Origin: Pectinophora gossypiella
Taxonomy: Eukaryota > Arthropoda > Insecta > Lepidoptera > Gelechiidae
Direction: 5' to 3'
Length of the DNA stretch: 64,000 nucleotides
Assembly: GCF_024362695.1 (NCBI RefSeq)
Contig: NW_026063284.1
Span: forward strand, 62,001 to 126,000
Part shown: positions 30,298 to 41,706 of the stretch, piece by piece
How the letters are laid out: each line of letters starts with the position of its first letter
Position numbering within the stretch: the first letter of the stretch is position 1
Notes under the pieces: generated by a model
Database searches by the model: none
Told to the model about the DNA's origin: nothing
Seen by the model: the letters and a program-made list of their open reading frames with translations, nothing else
Program-made: the position numbers and the translations under genes

Positions 30298-30484
30298 ATT
30301 GGAGATGTCCTTAGAAAAGGTTTAATACGATCTACTCTGAACCGGCGTGCGTGTATGAAGCGATTGATGGATGTGGAGGAAGCAAGAGAAGTGTGTCAGG
30401 ATCGAAGCAAATGGTATTCTTATATTCTCTGCTTACCCCGGTGGGAGATAGGCGTGAGTTTATGTATGTATGTATGTACGTGCT
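30298..30484 (+). repeat. LINE-D 3' end
   Basis: TTGGAGATGTCCTTAGAAAA to GTTTATGTATGTATG. In frame it gives MYEAIDGCGG-type shadow frames only; the true tail reads NRRACMKRLM. Confidence 0.8.
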
Positions 30485-30564
30485 CAGCGGTAAGGAAAAC
30501 ATGGTGAGAAAACCCACAGTCCCGAGAAATGCATTTTTGGAGGTATGTGACCTAACCTGTATTG

Positions 30565-30690
30565 GGCTGGTTTTCCCTTCGCGGGTTGGAAGGTCAGACA
30601 GGCAGTCGCTTCTGTAAAAAACCGGACCTGGCAAATCTTCAGGTTAGGTAAGCGGACCCTGTGAGAAAACGGGATACCGCTAGGGAGATG
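30565..30690 (+). repeat. dispersed repeat P
   Basis: GCTGGTTTTCCCTTCGCGGG, AACCGGACCTGGCAAATCTT, then GGGATACCGCTAGGGAGATG. Confidence 0.7.
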
Positions 30691-30960
30691 ATGAATCAGG
30701 TTGATAGAAATGGAAGCTTCCGGACTATAGGCTCCAGCTAGATATCAGAAATTAGAATCGTTTAACACCGCACGGACACTAAACCATCGACAAGTAATCA
30801 CAACATTACATTATCGATATCGACAGGCGGGGAACTGTTTACGAGAGCGCGTGCCTCGACGGCGAGCGGCTGCGAGTTATTGCAAATTGAGGGTGTATAG
30901 TGGTTGAGAGGGTTAGAGTGAGGAGAATTGGGACCTCAGGGCCTCCGTGCCAGAACGGGG

Positions 30961-31265
30961 CCTTCTTCTGTCGTGTGGGTTGTGAGGTGAATTACCAACC
31001 TCATCAACCCTGGTGTCAAGGTTATTACTGACCCGCCAATGTAACGACTACGTCTTACATCAGTAAGTAGTAACCGGGACAAACGACTTAACGTGCCTTC
31101 CGAAGCACGGATCATGTTACTTTCGGACAATCAGGTGATCAGCCTGTAATGTCCTAACCAAACTAGGGATCACAAAGTGATTTTTGTGTGATACCCCACC
31201 GGGATTCGAACCCGGGACCTCCGAATCGTGAGTCCAACGCTCAACCACTGGACCCCGGAGGTCGT
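30961..31265 (-). repeat. SINE-C, full length
   Basis: CTTCTTCTGTCGTGTGGGTT to CAACCACTGGACCCCGGAGG, with small deletions. Confidence 0.9.
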
Positions 31266-31429
31266 CACGGACGGGCCCTAGGGTTCTGTATCTATCATCC
31301 ATTTGTGTTTTGTTTTGTATGTTGTGTGCAATAAAGTATATTTTATTTGATTTTGATTTGGTTTGATTCTGTCTATCACATCTAAAGCAAAATTATCTGT
31401 TCTCCTTTTCTGCCATTTATTCTAAGAAC

Positions 31430-31560
31430 GTAATATACGATTCTGACGACCACATTACTCTAGCCTTAAAGGCGACCAAACGACTCCCGCCGGTGTGGTC
31501 GATGTACCTCTGACTACCCCAATTAGGACATAGCAGTGAGGTTATGTTCAATATGTTAAT
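31430..31560 (+). repeat. LINE-G scrap fused to SINE-J scrap
   Basis: GACGACCACATTACTCTAGC then ACTCCCGCCGGTGTGGTCG, followed by TACCTCTGACTACCCCAATT of SINE-J. Confidence 0.5.
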
Positions 31561-32679
31561 GTTTAAATTGTGCAATAAAGAATTTTTGTATTGTGTACAT
31601 GCTTAACACTTTCAAGGACAGAACGTCTAATGACGTTTCGATTCTAACTCATACTATCTATTATGAACCATCAATGACCCATGGTCTCTGCCCGTGAAAG
31701 GCTTAAAGTCATAAAATAATAAATGTAATAATTTTTAATCTTAGTGTATTTTTTTAATATATTATTTTCTGTGTGGTTTCTGTCCTGTGTTAAATGTAAT
31801 GTACCTGTCTGTCTGTGTCTGTGGTGTCCAAAAATAATTAATATCTCTTTATTTTTTTCATAAACTCACGCCTATTTCCCACCGGGGTAAGCAGAGACAA
31901 TACAACACAATTAGTACGAATAGTACAATTTATTTAGTTCTAAATTTAAAAAATCTATTACTTAAGCCCTTTATTTTTTGTTTAATTTATAGCATAACTT
32001 TTTTCAAAACACTAGAAGACATTGTAAATTAATACATTGATAATGTGGTTGATTGTACATGTACTTATGTGAAAATATCCTACATCTATTGTTAAATCCC
32101 ATGAAAATAAATAAATAAAGTCTCTTCCAACTTCGACAATAACTATTCTGACGATGATTTGTGTTTGTCTGTCCGTGTTTACATTTTAGCTGAAAACCGA
32201 TAATGAGTAGATACAAATACAATGGCCATCAATGATGATAGATGACCAAACGCGAGCGGACCCGCGGCGCATAATGAGATAAGCCGATTTATGTGCTCAC
32301 ACATTAACTGGGTATTTGGAGCCTGTACTGCCGAAGGTTGGTAGGGCTGCCTGGCGAAGACCTACACTGAGGCCTGCAAACAGATAACTACGATAGCTCT
32401 ACTGCTTCTCAAATAAAACAGTAGGAGTAGGGCCCTGTGCTGGGAGGTTTTCTGGCCACGTCTTTCCCTCAGCGATACAGCTTCCGATGTGGTAGTAGTT
32501 CTACAGTCAGTTACATAATGTGTAATTTAATTTTTGACGTTCAGAAAGCGGTAACTATGTAAGCCAATTTTGTAGAATAAATATTTTTCAAATTCCATAG
32601 TCACTTTACCGACAAATTAATGGAGGTCATCCGTCCTTGGATAAGACAGGTATATATATATATAAGTTTCGCACGCAAG
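31561..32679. other. no gene recognised
   Basis: AT-rich sequence. It includes a 42-base LINE-D tip in reverse at 31857-31898 (AAACTCACGCCTATTTCCCA). No convincing exon was seen. Confidence 0.3.
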
Positions 32680-33007
32680 ATCTTCTTATCTTACCGTGTC
32701 GATTGTGAGGTGAATTACCAACCCCATCAACCCTGGTGTCAGGGTCACTATTGAGCCGCTAAAGGCCCCTGACATGGCTCTTGTAACGACTACTTACATA
32801 AGTAAGTAGTAACCGGGACCAGCGGCTTAACGTGCTTTCCGAAGCACGGATCATCTTACTTTTTGGACAATCAGGTGATCAGCCTATAATGCCCTAACCA
32901 AACTAGGGATCACAAAGTGATTTTTGTGATATGTCCCCACCGGGATTCGAACCCGGGACCTCCGGATCGTAAGGCCAAAGCTCAACCACTGGACCACGGA
33001 GACCGTG
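32680..33007 (-). repeat. SINE-C, full length
   Basis: CTTCTTATCTTACCGTGTCG to CAACCACTGGACCACGGAGA. A head scrap (GAGCCCAACGCTCAACCACG) recurs at 33055-33075. Confidence 0.9.
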
Positions 33008-33276
33008 TAAGCCAATTTTGATAAAAAAATATTTTTTGAATTTCTAAATCATGAGCCCAACGCTCAACCACGGAGAGGTAGGCAGCTATTTTATTATTAA
33101 AGGGGTCTATATCAATCAAATCAAACCGATTACATAGTTACTTGCCCGTTGTTCTTGAGAATGCTTGATGAGGAGGTGTTATGAATAATTGATTGCCAAT
33201 ACACCTACAGAATTATGAAGCCCTAGCCACTTACCTGATTTACTGGGACCATAGAATAAAGTATAATACTACATAC

Positions 33277-33372
33277 AGGGTGTTACTGACACCGTAACGA
33301 ATACTGAGGGATACTGAGAGATAGGATTCACTAAGAGGAAAATTCACTTGATATTAACTCAGAATCTTGAGC
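33277..33372. mobile_element. MITE-I single arm
   Basis: TACAGGGTGTTACTGACACC with a partial duplication GAGGGATACTGAGAG, then CTTGATATTAACTCAGAATC. Confidence 0.75.
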
Positions 33373-33431
33373 TCTCTCTCAACACTGTGAGCACGCTCCT
33401 CAATTACTGTTTTCATAACGTACTAATTCGA

Positions 33432-33715
33432 GGCTGCTGCAAAAGTACTTCAGGACCTCGATACCGACCCCGCCGGCGTGGTCGACGATTTCCCTCAATC
33501 ACCGCTTACCGCCATCGACCCACTAGGATCGATTAATTCTTTCAAATATTTTTCCTCTCAGACGACGCCCTGAGCCGAGGTTCGCGCCCAACTGGGCACC
33601 CTCAGGCCTGTTGTCTTAAACGTTGTACCGTGTGAGAGCCTTCAGCGCTCCCCATTTGTCCGGCCAAGTTGTTAATGCTCGCGGGAAATCTACAATAAGT
33701 CACGTTAAAAAAAAA
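33432..33715 (+). repeat. LINE-G 3' end
   Basis: TTCAGGACCTCGATACCGAC to AAGTCACGTTAAAAAAAAAG. Confidence 0.85.
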
Positions 33716-33931
33716 GCTGTAAAAGTAATCAGCACAGAATGTCGGGAGTTTTTCCCGCCATTGCCTGTCTCCGAATCAATAGGAGCAGACTCCGCGGCGC
33801 CGCTCACTGTAGCAAACAGAAATATATGGAGCTAAATCTGGTTTATTTATACTTATTTTATTGCTGTGCGTAACATTCGGGATTTGGGGACTCTGTTACA
33901 TTTTTGTAATGTTGACATTTTTTTATGGATC

Positions 33932-34003
33932 AGCGTTATGGAGTATGCTCCATACCCCTTGGTCTAGGGGAGGCCTGTGCCCAAAAGTGAGATGTTTATA
34001 GGC
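33932..34003 (+). repeat. SINE-A tail
   Basis: GAGTATGCTCCATACCCCTT to GAGATGTTTATAGGCT. Confidence 0.75.
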
Positions 34004-34203
34004 TACTAGCTTTTGCCCACGACTTCGTCCGCGTGGAAGAATTTTCCCGCTAATTCCCGTTCCCGTGAGAATTTCGGGAATTCCTTTCTTAGTGCACCTC
34101 TACGGTACCTAAGCTACGTCCCTTCCAAATTTCAAGTGCCTACGTTTAGCTGTTTAGGCTGTGCGTTGATATGTCAGTCAGTCAGTTTCTCCTTTTATAT
34201 ATT
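34004..34203 (+). repeat. dispersed repeat M
   Basis: ACTAGCTTTTGCCCACGACT to TTTCTCCTTTTATATATTT. Confidence 0.7.
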
Positions 34204-34426
34204 TAAAAGATAAGTACAAAATGTGTATAGATAAACCTGTCAATAGGTTTATGCAAACCGCATTTTATTACGAAGTCTTAATATTTTTACTTTGAATAAA
34301 TAATTTTTAAAAAATATATAAAATTTTATTGATTGTAAATTGTATCCTCATCATGTGATGTGATGGATGTAAGAAAATTGGGTTTACGAAATTGGTACTT
34401 GTATAACTAAAGCAAAGGTTGGTTGG

Positions 34427-34610
34427 TTAGGGCTGGCAGAGGAAGACCTAGAAGGAGGTTCAGTACGATCTACTCTGAACCGGCGTGCGTGTATGAAGCG
34501 ATTGATGAATGTGTAGGAAGCAAGAGAAGTATGCCAGGTTCAAAGCAACTGGAATTCCATAGTCTCTGCTTACCCCAGTGGGAAATAGGCGTGAGTTTTT
34601 GTATGTATTT
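34427..34610 (+). repeat. LINE-D 3' end
   Basis: GGGCTGGCAGAGGAAGACCT with a short internal deletion, ending GTGAGTTTTTGTATGTA. Confidence 0.8.
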
Positions 34611-34621
34611 TTTTAGGTTGT

Positions 34622-34765
34622 TTGTATTGACCATTATAGACGGCGATACGGCTCACCTATCACGTAGGTCTAACAGAAAGCTCGGCTCGTGTGGGTACTT
34701 AGTTCACCTTGCGATGGATGTACCTCTGACTACCCCAATTGGGATATAGTTATGAGCTTAAGTTG
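34622..34765 (+). repeat. SINE-J body
   Basis: GACCATTATAGACGGCGATA to CCCCAATTGGGATATAG. Confidence 0.7.
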
Positions 34766-35107
34766 TAAATACGAGTAAACCCGCGCCGCGTGACGTGTTT
34801 ATGCGAGTTTACGATAATCCGGTGGCATCATAGTTAATGTGATTCTGGCTCCTTATTACATTCAGCGGAGCCCCGGGGCGGGTCGCGGGCTAGAGATGTA
34901 CGTGACAGTGTGTCGACAAGGCAAACGACGCGATATCCGATAAGATATTATAAAGAAAGAAAGGAAGAAAAAAAAGAAAGAAACATTTATTACTTCCGGA
35001 AACCACAGACACAGACAGACAGGTACATTACATTGAACACAGGACAGAAACCACAACGAAATCAATACTTACACAGAAAAAAAAAAACAAAACAAACCAA
35101 AATCATA

Positions 35108-35467
35108 CACATACATACATACATAAACTCACGCCTATTTCCCACCGGGGTAAGCAGAGACTATAGAATTCCATTTGCTTCGATCCTGACACACTTCTCT
35201 TGCTTCCTCCACATTCATCAATCGCTTCATACACGCACGCCGGTTCAGAGTAGATCGTATTGAACCTTTTCTAAGGACATCTCCAATTTGGTCATCATAA
35301 GTCCTTCTCGGTCTTCCTCTGCCAGCCCTACCATCAACTTTCGCTTTATATACCGCTTTTGCAATCCTATTATCCTTCATCCGCTCTACGTGTCCAAACC
35401 AACCTAACATTCCCTTCTCAATCCTAGTCACTATATCGTCTTTTACACCACATCTCTGTCTTATCAA
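35108..35467 (-). mobile_element. LINE-D, longest copy
   Basis: It extends from the CATACATACATACATAAACT terminus through the full ORF tail at 35135-35467. Confidence 0.85.
35135..35467 (-). pseudogene. LINE-D ORF C-terminal fragment (non-LTR RT tail)
   Basis: About 110 codons are open: RQRCGVKDDIVTRI, MLGWFGHVERMKDNRIAKAV, DGRAGRGRPRRTYDDQIGDV, NRRACMKRLMNVEEAREVCQ, and ending VSAYPGGK. The WFGHVERM motif is a hallmark of the tail after the reverse-transcriptase domain in many insect non-LTR elements. The RT domain itself is missing. The long open frame shared with 55411-55812 suggests recent activity of the family, but this copy is 5'-truncated and dead. Confidence 0.8.
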
Positions 35468-35646
35468 ACCAAAATCATAAAAATAATAATAAAAGTAAGT
35501 ATCCTAAATGCAACACACTGATGGCCCGATGTTGGGTGTTAGCGACATCGTAACCTCTATTACCCATGGTCCACCTCGTAGTCCACCCAGGTGAACCACG
35601 GGATTTTTTCCCCGTGTTCTACCTGCATAGCCAAATTTCTCTAAAT

Positions 35647-35884
35647 TCTTCTATCGTGTGGGTTGTGAGGTGAATTACCAACCCCATCAATCCTGGTGTC
35701 AGGGTTACTATTGAGCCGCCAAAGGCCCCTGACATTGCTCATGTAACGACTACGTACTTACATCAGTAAGTAGTAACCGGGACCAACGGCTTAACGTGCT
35801 TTCCGAAGCACTGGTCGTCTTACTTTCGGACAATCAGATGATCTGCCTGTAATGTCCTAACCAAACTAGGGATCACAAAGTGAT
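35647..35884 (-). repeat. SINE-C, head missing
   Basis: TTCTTCTATCGTGTGGGTTG to CTAGGGATCACAAAGTGAT. Just upstream (35535-35556) is a MITE-I tip, GGTGTTAGCGACATCGTAAC. Confidence 0.85.
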
Positions 35885-35914
35885 GTTTTCCTTCACCGCT
35901 GCGGACGTGATCAT

Positions 35915-36015
35915 CATTTATGATCCAATTTGAAAACAATCATTGGTTTAGGGCTGTGCTGGATTCGAACCTGCGTTCTCAAAGTGAGAGGCAAGTTTCT
36001 ACTAACTGGGCCATA
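35915..36015 (-). repeat. SINE-T
   Basis: TTTAGGGCTGTGCTGGATTC then AACCTGCG and TAACTGGGCCATA. Confidence 0.55.
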
Positions 36016-36377
36016 CTATTACTACCCCACACTATTTGAGTAAACAAACATATTATTTTGGTTATAATTTTACACTATAATGATGGGAGAAATAGGCAGT
36101 TTTTATCCTCATTGATGCGGGACGGAGTGTCCGTTCTGTACGTAGTATTCTTTATTCTATGACCATATTTAAAATTCGAATATTACGTGTCCATACGAAT
36201 ATTGTTTCCCTTCACTACTTTATCGATTCACCGCTGGAGACATCGCCGCATCGCGTGCTCGCAATGGTACCTTGATGGTAACGGTGGTAGCCTGGTGGTG
36301 GGGAACGGTAGCCTCGCTGCCAAACTTCGCCAGCCTTGAGATCACTTTCTCAAGGTTTTTGATTACTCATGAGCTCA
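36016..36377. other. no gene recognised
   Basis: Locally CpG-rich at 36230-36330, but I see no exon or shared repeat. Confidence 0.25.
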
Positions 36378-36650
36378 ACGGTTGCAGAGGCGGAGATGGG
36401 AGCCATCGGTACGGCAATGCAGGACGGAAGGGACATGTCTCAGCGACTGTAACATTGAACCTAACAGAGGGCAGCAGTAACTGTCAGTACTATTCAGAGG
36501 CGGAGGACAGGAGTCCTAGTACGGCTTTGTAATAGACTACTCTGGGCGCCATCCCGCGTCAGACAGAGTACTGCGGGGCGGAAGGCAAGAGGGAAACCAC
36601 TGCCCTATTTTTCCCTAAAAAAGTAGCATGGAGAGTAACAACGGAGACTC
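36378..36650 (+). repeat. LINE-F 3' end
   Basis: AACGGTTGCAGAGGCGGAGA to TTTTTCCCTAAAAAAGTAGC. Confidence 0.8.
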
Positions 36651-36720
36651 CTTCGGTGCCAGGAGACTCATTCATGGCAGAAAATACAAATAAAACAAAA
36701 AAGGACACTAAGCATAACAA

Positions 36721-36942
36721 AACAGGGTGTTATTGACATCCTAACGAAAACTTTGAGGGATGATTCAGGCCGTGATTCTCAGTTGATATCAAGTGGAATT
36801 TTCCGTCGAAAAGTATGGAACTGAAAATAATTTAAAAAAACATAAATTTTCCGACAGGAAATTCCACTTGATATCAACTCAGAATCATGGTCTGAATCAT
36901 CCCCCTCAGTATTCGTTACGATGTCACTAACACACTGTATAA
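36721..36942. mobile_element. MITE-I, intact foldback
   Basis: CAGGGTGTTATTGACATCCT on the left and GATGTCACTAACACACTGTA on the right. The arms are about 95 bases. Confidence 0.85.
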
Positions 36943-36978
36943 TCATTTTTTTTTGCGGGAGTAGTAGTGTGAGTAACA

Positions 36979-37312
36979 GCCTCCGTGGTCTAGTGGTAAG
37001 AACGTTACGCTCACGATCTGGAGGTCCGGCTTCGATTCCCGATAGGGACATTGTCGAAATCACTTTGCGAGACTGTCCTTTGTTTGGTAAGGACGTTTCA
37101 GGCTTGAATCACCTGATTGTCCGAAAAAGTAAGATGATTCCGTGCTTCGGAGGGCACGTTAAGCCGTTGGTCCCGGCTATTAGCCGTAAAAACACCTCCA
37201 CCAACCCGCAGTGCAGCAGCGTGGTGGAGTATGCTCCATACCCCCTCCGGTTGATTGAGGGGAGGCCTGTGCCCAGCAGTGGGAAGTATATAGGCTGTTT
37301 ATGTTGTTATGT
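36979..37312 (+). repeat. SINE-A, full length
   Basis: GCCTCCGTGGTCTAGTGGTA to TATAGGCTGTTTATG; the A box has an extra A. Confidence 0.9.
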
Positions 37313-37554
37313 AGTAGTGTGAGGGCATATACGTGCGTATGAGTTTGCTATTATTTAAATGTCGTTATCTATTCGAATGTTATTTCACATTCCTGTTTAA
37401 TCCGGAATGTTCCATTAAACCGGAGCACGGATATTATCCGGGTATCACATCATAACGTCCGGAATTCCGGATTCGGACGATATGATAACTCGTTGGCTTT
37501 GTTTTGTTTACATGGTAATACATAAGTAGTTATATACCGACGAAACCCGATGCA

Positions 37555-37708
37555 GTCCGGTCATGAGCATTACTATGTATACACTTTGGTACCATGTCAC
37601 ATTAACTTTTTTGACAAATTGAACTGTAAGTCTCACTACATCTCAAATATGTTAGTGCGACAGAGTCCTAAAGTGGGTACATTATATTGCTCATGACTGT
37701 ACATGTTA
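37555..37708. mobile_element. MITE-K, intact
   Basis: GTCCGGTCATGAGCATTACT to TATTGCTCATGACTGTAC. Confidence 0.85.
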
Positions 37709-37790
37709 GAGTCAACCCGTAGGTACCTAAGCGAGGTACCTAGTTTAGGCTCCAGCCTCTACAAACATAAGTTAATTAAGTAAGTCAAAA

Positions 37791-37862
37791 TCCATCCATA
37801 GCCATCCATAGGGAAGGCCCGTGTCCCAGCAGTGGGGACGTTAATGGGCTGATGATGATGAT
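37791..37862 (+). repeat. SINE-B tail
   Basis: CCATCCATAGGGAAGGCCCG to GGGCTGATGATGATGAT. Confidence 0.8.
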
Positions 37863-37937
37863 AAATTACATACCTATTTTCTCATAACTCAGGTACTTAC
37901 ATAATTATTGAAAAATATAATGTAATGGCCGAACCAT

Positions 37938-38092
37938 AATAACAATAATTGTTGCTTGATATTGGAATCGCATTATGTATAGAATTATGATGCTACCTAT
38001 TGTTGTGAGGGAGCCTTCAGCGCTCCCCATTTGTCCGGCCAAGTAGTTAAATGCCATTTGCGGCAAATCTACAATAAGTCACGTCAAAAAAA
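37938..38092 (+). repeat. repeat Q start, then LINE-G 3' tip
   Basis: TTGTTGCTTGATATTGGAAT (repeat Q, as at 41122 and 62590) breaks at about 38007. LINE-G from GAGCCTTCAGCGCTCCCC to GTCACGTCAAAAAAAAA follows. Confidence 0.7.
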
Positions 38093-38097
38093 AATAT

Positions 38098-38207
38098 ATT
38101 GTTTTGAGAAGCTGCGGTAGTTTTAGGCGGATGAGACGTTCGTTATGAAAAAAATACGATACAAAGTGTACTGTGTTACTGAATAAAGATATTTTTGAAT
38201 TTGAACA
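38098..38207 (+). repeat. LINE tail N
   Basis: GTAGTTTTAGGCGGATGAGA to GAATAAAGATATTTTTGAAT; the opposite orientation to 3352 and 22610. Confidence 0.75.
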
Positions 38208-38412
38208 CCATGGTCTGTACGTGATGGTACCATCAAACTGGTATCACCAAAAAAAAATACATTACCTCGTCTTGCTACAAAATGCGCTAATTAATGCGCC
38301 TGACAGGTGCGGAAGAGACATAATTTTAATTATTGATTATTATTACAACATAGGGTTTCATTTTAATTTCCCATTTTCATTAATAATTTGAATTACCTTA
38401 CCTATGTTATTA

Positions 38413-38972
38413 GGTACACAAGGTGTTAGTGACATCGTAACGAAAACTTTGAGGAATGATTCATGCCATGATTCTGAGTTGATATCAAGTAGAATTTTCC
38501 GTCGCAAAAGTATGGAACTGAAAATAATTTTAAAAAATCATGAATTTTCCGACACGAAATTCCACTTGATATCGCCTCAGAATCATGGTCTGAATCATCC
38601 CCCTCATTATTCGTTACGGTGTCATTAACACCCGTACCTACTTGTATGACTACCTGTATGTACTTGTACGGGGTGTAAGTGACATCGTAACGAATACTGA
38701 GAGGGATAATTCAGCTTATTATTATAATGATGTTACTTCTTACTGATGTAAGTACGTAGTCGTTACATGAGTAATGTCAGGGGCCCTTGGCGGCTCAATA
38801 GTAACCCTGATACCAGGGTTGATGAAGCTGGTACTCCACCTCACAACCCACATTATAGAAGAAGAAGTTTATCATGTTATAGCTCGACGGAAAATTCCAC
38901 ATGATATCAACTCGAGAATCATGGTCTGAATCATCCCCCTTAGTATTCGTTACGATGTCACTAACACCCTGA
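38413..38972. mobile_element. MITE-I dimer, second unit broken by SINE-C
   Basis: Unit 1 is 38413-38634. The spacer is ACCCGTACCTACTTGTATGA to TGTACTTGTACGGGGTG. Unit 2 is 38668-38972 with SINE-C inside. Confidence 0.85.
38734..38869 (+). repeat. SINE-C 3' half inside MITE-I
   Basis: CTTACTGATGTAAGTACGTA to CACATTATAGAAGAAGAAG. Confidence 0.8.
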
Positions 38973-39099
38973 TAAAACCTAAGTTCTAGGAAGAATATAA
39001 AACCCACACCAAATCTATTAAAACCTGGGCTCCTTGCACTAACTGATCCTGGGTTTAAGTTGTCTGTTTTTATGTACATGCACCTGTATTTTTAAATTA

Positions 39100-39310
39100 T
39101 TTACATAAACTCACGCCTGTAACGTTTAACGGGGTGGGCAGAGCCACAAATAGTCATAAAACAACTTTTATTTAATACATAGTCCTACAATGACAATGGC
39201 GATGGGTTGACCCTGTCGCGTTTTATGGGTCCATCATGTTAGAAAGCACTTAATCCATGTGTCGGTTTTCACGACAGTCAACGTGTCCGGGAAGATAAGC
39301 AGCTCAACAT
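39100..39310 (-). repeat. LINE-D2 3' end, longest copy
   Basis: ACATAAACTCACGCCTGTAA and CGGGGTGGGCAGAGCCACAA, continuing to GTCAACGTGTCCGGGAAG. No coding frame is visible. Confidence 0.65.
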
Positions 39311-39643
39311 AATGCTGTTTATTCACTCCCAATCCAACATAAAAGCCTGTTTTTGGTATATTCTCGCATAACCTAAAATTTTATTTGCTAAAAGCGTATC
39401 TTACTTACCCCTCTTTCTCGTATCATAACAAATCTGGAACAAATCGATACCCTTTATTCTTCCAAATGACAATGTATTCAGCGCCATCTATTAGGGAACT
39501 CAAGTACTACATACAACGGAGGAACTCGGTACCTCTTCGCTTGTCTAAGTTGTAGATGGCACTGTAATTAAATATTCACTTAGTACAAAACTTTGTAATT
39601 CACTTTACCGTAATAATTAATGTTTATTTGCCTTTGTTTCAGG

Positions 39644-39721
39644 TACTTTTGGAGTAAACGCACTATGGCGGCAACCTTGAAAATGAACTGCGTTGTATAA
39701 CGAACTAACTAAATGGAATAA
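39644..39721 (+). other. possible terminal exon (weak)
   Basis: A good acceptor (TTGCCTTTGTTTCAG, ending 39643) is followed by a short open frame that reads YFWSKRTMAATLKMNCVV then stop, and AATAAA at about 39718. No homology is recognised and no upstream exon was found. It may be chance. Confidence 0.2.
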
Positions 39722-40410
39722 AACGTTACGACATTTTTTTATTAACAAACTTTAGATGGAAACCGAATAAACTAAAAACTTCGTCCGGAATTGAACGTTG
39801 TTTGGTTGAAAAACAACGATAGGTAGCATCGTAAAATAAATAAAAGTACGCTACGCTATCAAGGACGAAATATTTTAGAAATTGCGCGCCATTTTGAAAA
39901 TTGATACAAGCACAAGTGTTAATCATTATAGCTACTATTTATTAATTATTTTGTAAGAAAAAATAATATAAGCACGTAAGTAACGATTCTCTCAAATCTA
40001 AATTCGTATTTATTTTATAATTAATATAAGTAATGAATATTTATGGCAGTAAACGTATCACAATTATTCATATCCCTCAAAAAACGACGGACGAAGACAA
40101 ATCCATAAAATTACAAATGAATATTGCAATCGAAAAGTAATTTTCTACCATCATAAAAAATATAATGTATTTTTAACGAACATTACAGCATAAAAATTGA
40201 TACAAATAATGTTGAAAAGACATAAAAAGTTGTGAAAAATACGCAAAAAATTGCGGAATTCGCAGTCATAGACAACAAAAGCGTTTATGAAAAAAACATT
40301 ACTGTAGAACGTAAACTTTCCCCATGATTCGTTTTCACTATGACATTTTCCGTTTATATTTTAGCACGATAACGATTAAATATAAAAAGTTGTTATCCGT
40401 GACTTTTGCA

Positions 40411-40535
40411 GTCGAGAGGCTCTCGGGTCGTTTCTGAGCCATTAATCCGAATATCAAACGCAGGGTTTGGGGTGAATATGATATTAATAATGGCAGACGC
40501 GGCCGTAAAGCGCAGGACTCAATGGGGTAAGAGTG
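40411..40535 (+). other. possible small exon or conserved non-coding block
   Basis: Acceptor-like CTTTTGCAG (to about 40410), then GC-shifted sequence with CATTAATCCGAATATCAAAC (homeodomain/Otx-like TAATCC) and GGCAGACGCGGCCGTAAAGC. It ends AATGGGGTAAGAG (donor-like). No long open frame is recognised. Confidence 0.25.
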
Positions 40536-41121
40536 CTGAGATAATATCTTTTGTCTAGTGTTTGTCGCTGACGGGTGAGTGTGAATTATTGACTAAGGAA
40601 CGCCCATGCTGATGCTGCGTTTACACCCGTTGAGTGGGCAACAATAAAGGAATGAATATGACAAGTACACTAAACTGTTTCTTGAACGAGAAATCCGTCT
40701 TAAAATTTTCATCCATTGTGAACTTTTAACAGAGATAAAAAATAAAAGTTTTTGAGAAAAACGCTTTACCAACTTTTAAAGTAAATGTTTTAGGTTGATT
40801 AGCGGAAAAATTTGCGTGCTAAACTTTTATAAGCTATATTTTCGCAAAAATATATTATAAGTTCGTCGACTTTAAATTATATGATTCGGTTATGTAGTCA
40901 TTTCATTTTTATAACACACGCTATATTCGTAAATTTTGATAATTTATTAGGTAGCTTAGGTTAATGCCACTTACTGCAGTTGCAGTGTAGAAATTTTAAG
41001 TTCAACGAGGAGCTTTCCAGGCTTTCTTCAATAATAATATAGATGGCGTTGTCTGGTAGTCCAGATTTTCTCATTACTCTGGTATATAATTATTCAAAAA
41101 TATAATATACTCGTAATGCAT

Positions 41122-41365
41122 ATATGAAAAAATATTGTTGCTTGATATTATCAGATTATGTATAGAATTATGTTGCTTCTCTTTATTTTGATCAGAATAA
41201 CAATGGGTAGAAAATGTGTTGTGCCTTGGTATAATAAACAGGATCATCAATTATACCTAAAAACAAAGATAAAAGATGCATATGTCTGTTATCCATGAAA
41301 TTAGAAGGTTAAACGAAGGAAACACTGTACAACGCCATATTTTTTTAGGGAACGTAGCCTTAAAA
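41122..41365 (+). repeat. repeat Q
   Basis: About 240 bp shared with 62590-62828: TTGTTGCTTGATATTATCAG, GCTTCTCTTTATTTTGATCA, then AACAAAGATAAAAGATGC. Confidence 0.7.
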
Positions 41366-41706
41366 ACCCCACATTACTCGCTAAGCAAGCATAGACCTTG
41401 ATATGTTTTCGGTCGTAGAATATAACATGCAGTATTTAAAGTCGTACGAGAAATATCCACTCAAGTTGGTCACATCAAAAATCCTGTTACGCGTACATAA
41501 AAGAGTATAACATCTCGACACCGTACTACAAATATGACATATTTTGTGACATGACTAAATATCTCAATTCTCAACTTTCGTCCGAATAGGAGGAAAACAA
41601 ATCTCCGTGACATTCTGACGGACACAATCTACACGCGTCGTCACTCACGCGGACTAGTGATGGGCCGTTCCCGACCACATTCCTACCATGAGGACGTTCC
41701 ATACGT

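Larger units (their letters stand above)
39311..41121. other. low-repeat region
   Basis: Mostly unique, very AT-rich. It has two weak candidates: an acceptor-bounded segment at 39644 and a GC-shifted block at 40411-40535. AGCGCCATCTA and its complement TAGATGGC recur around 39480-39560. Confidence 0.35.

Noticed and set aside
35570..35640. Hairpin around CCACCTCGTAG..CAGGTGAACCACGG
   Set aside because: Short, imperfect and single-copy; no function can be argued.
36921..37322. 133-codon open frame
   Set aside because: It is a translation of SINE-A and adjoining MITE-I. The same holds for the many frames containing CFGGHVKPLVPA or INSLYTSHCWAQA.
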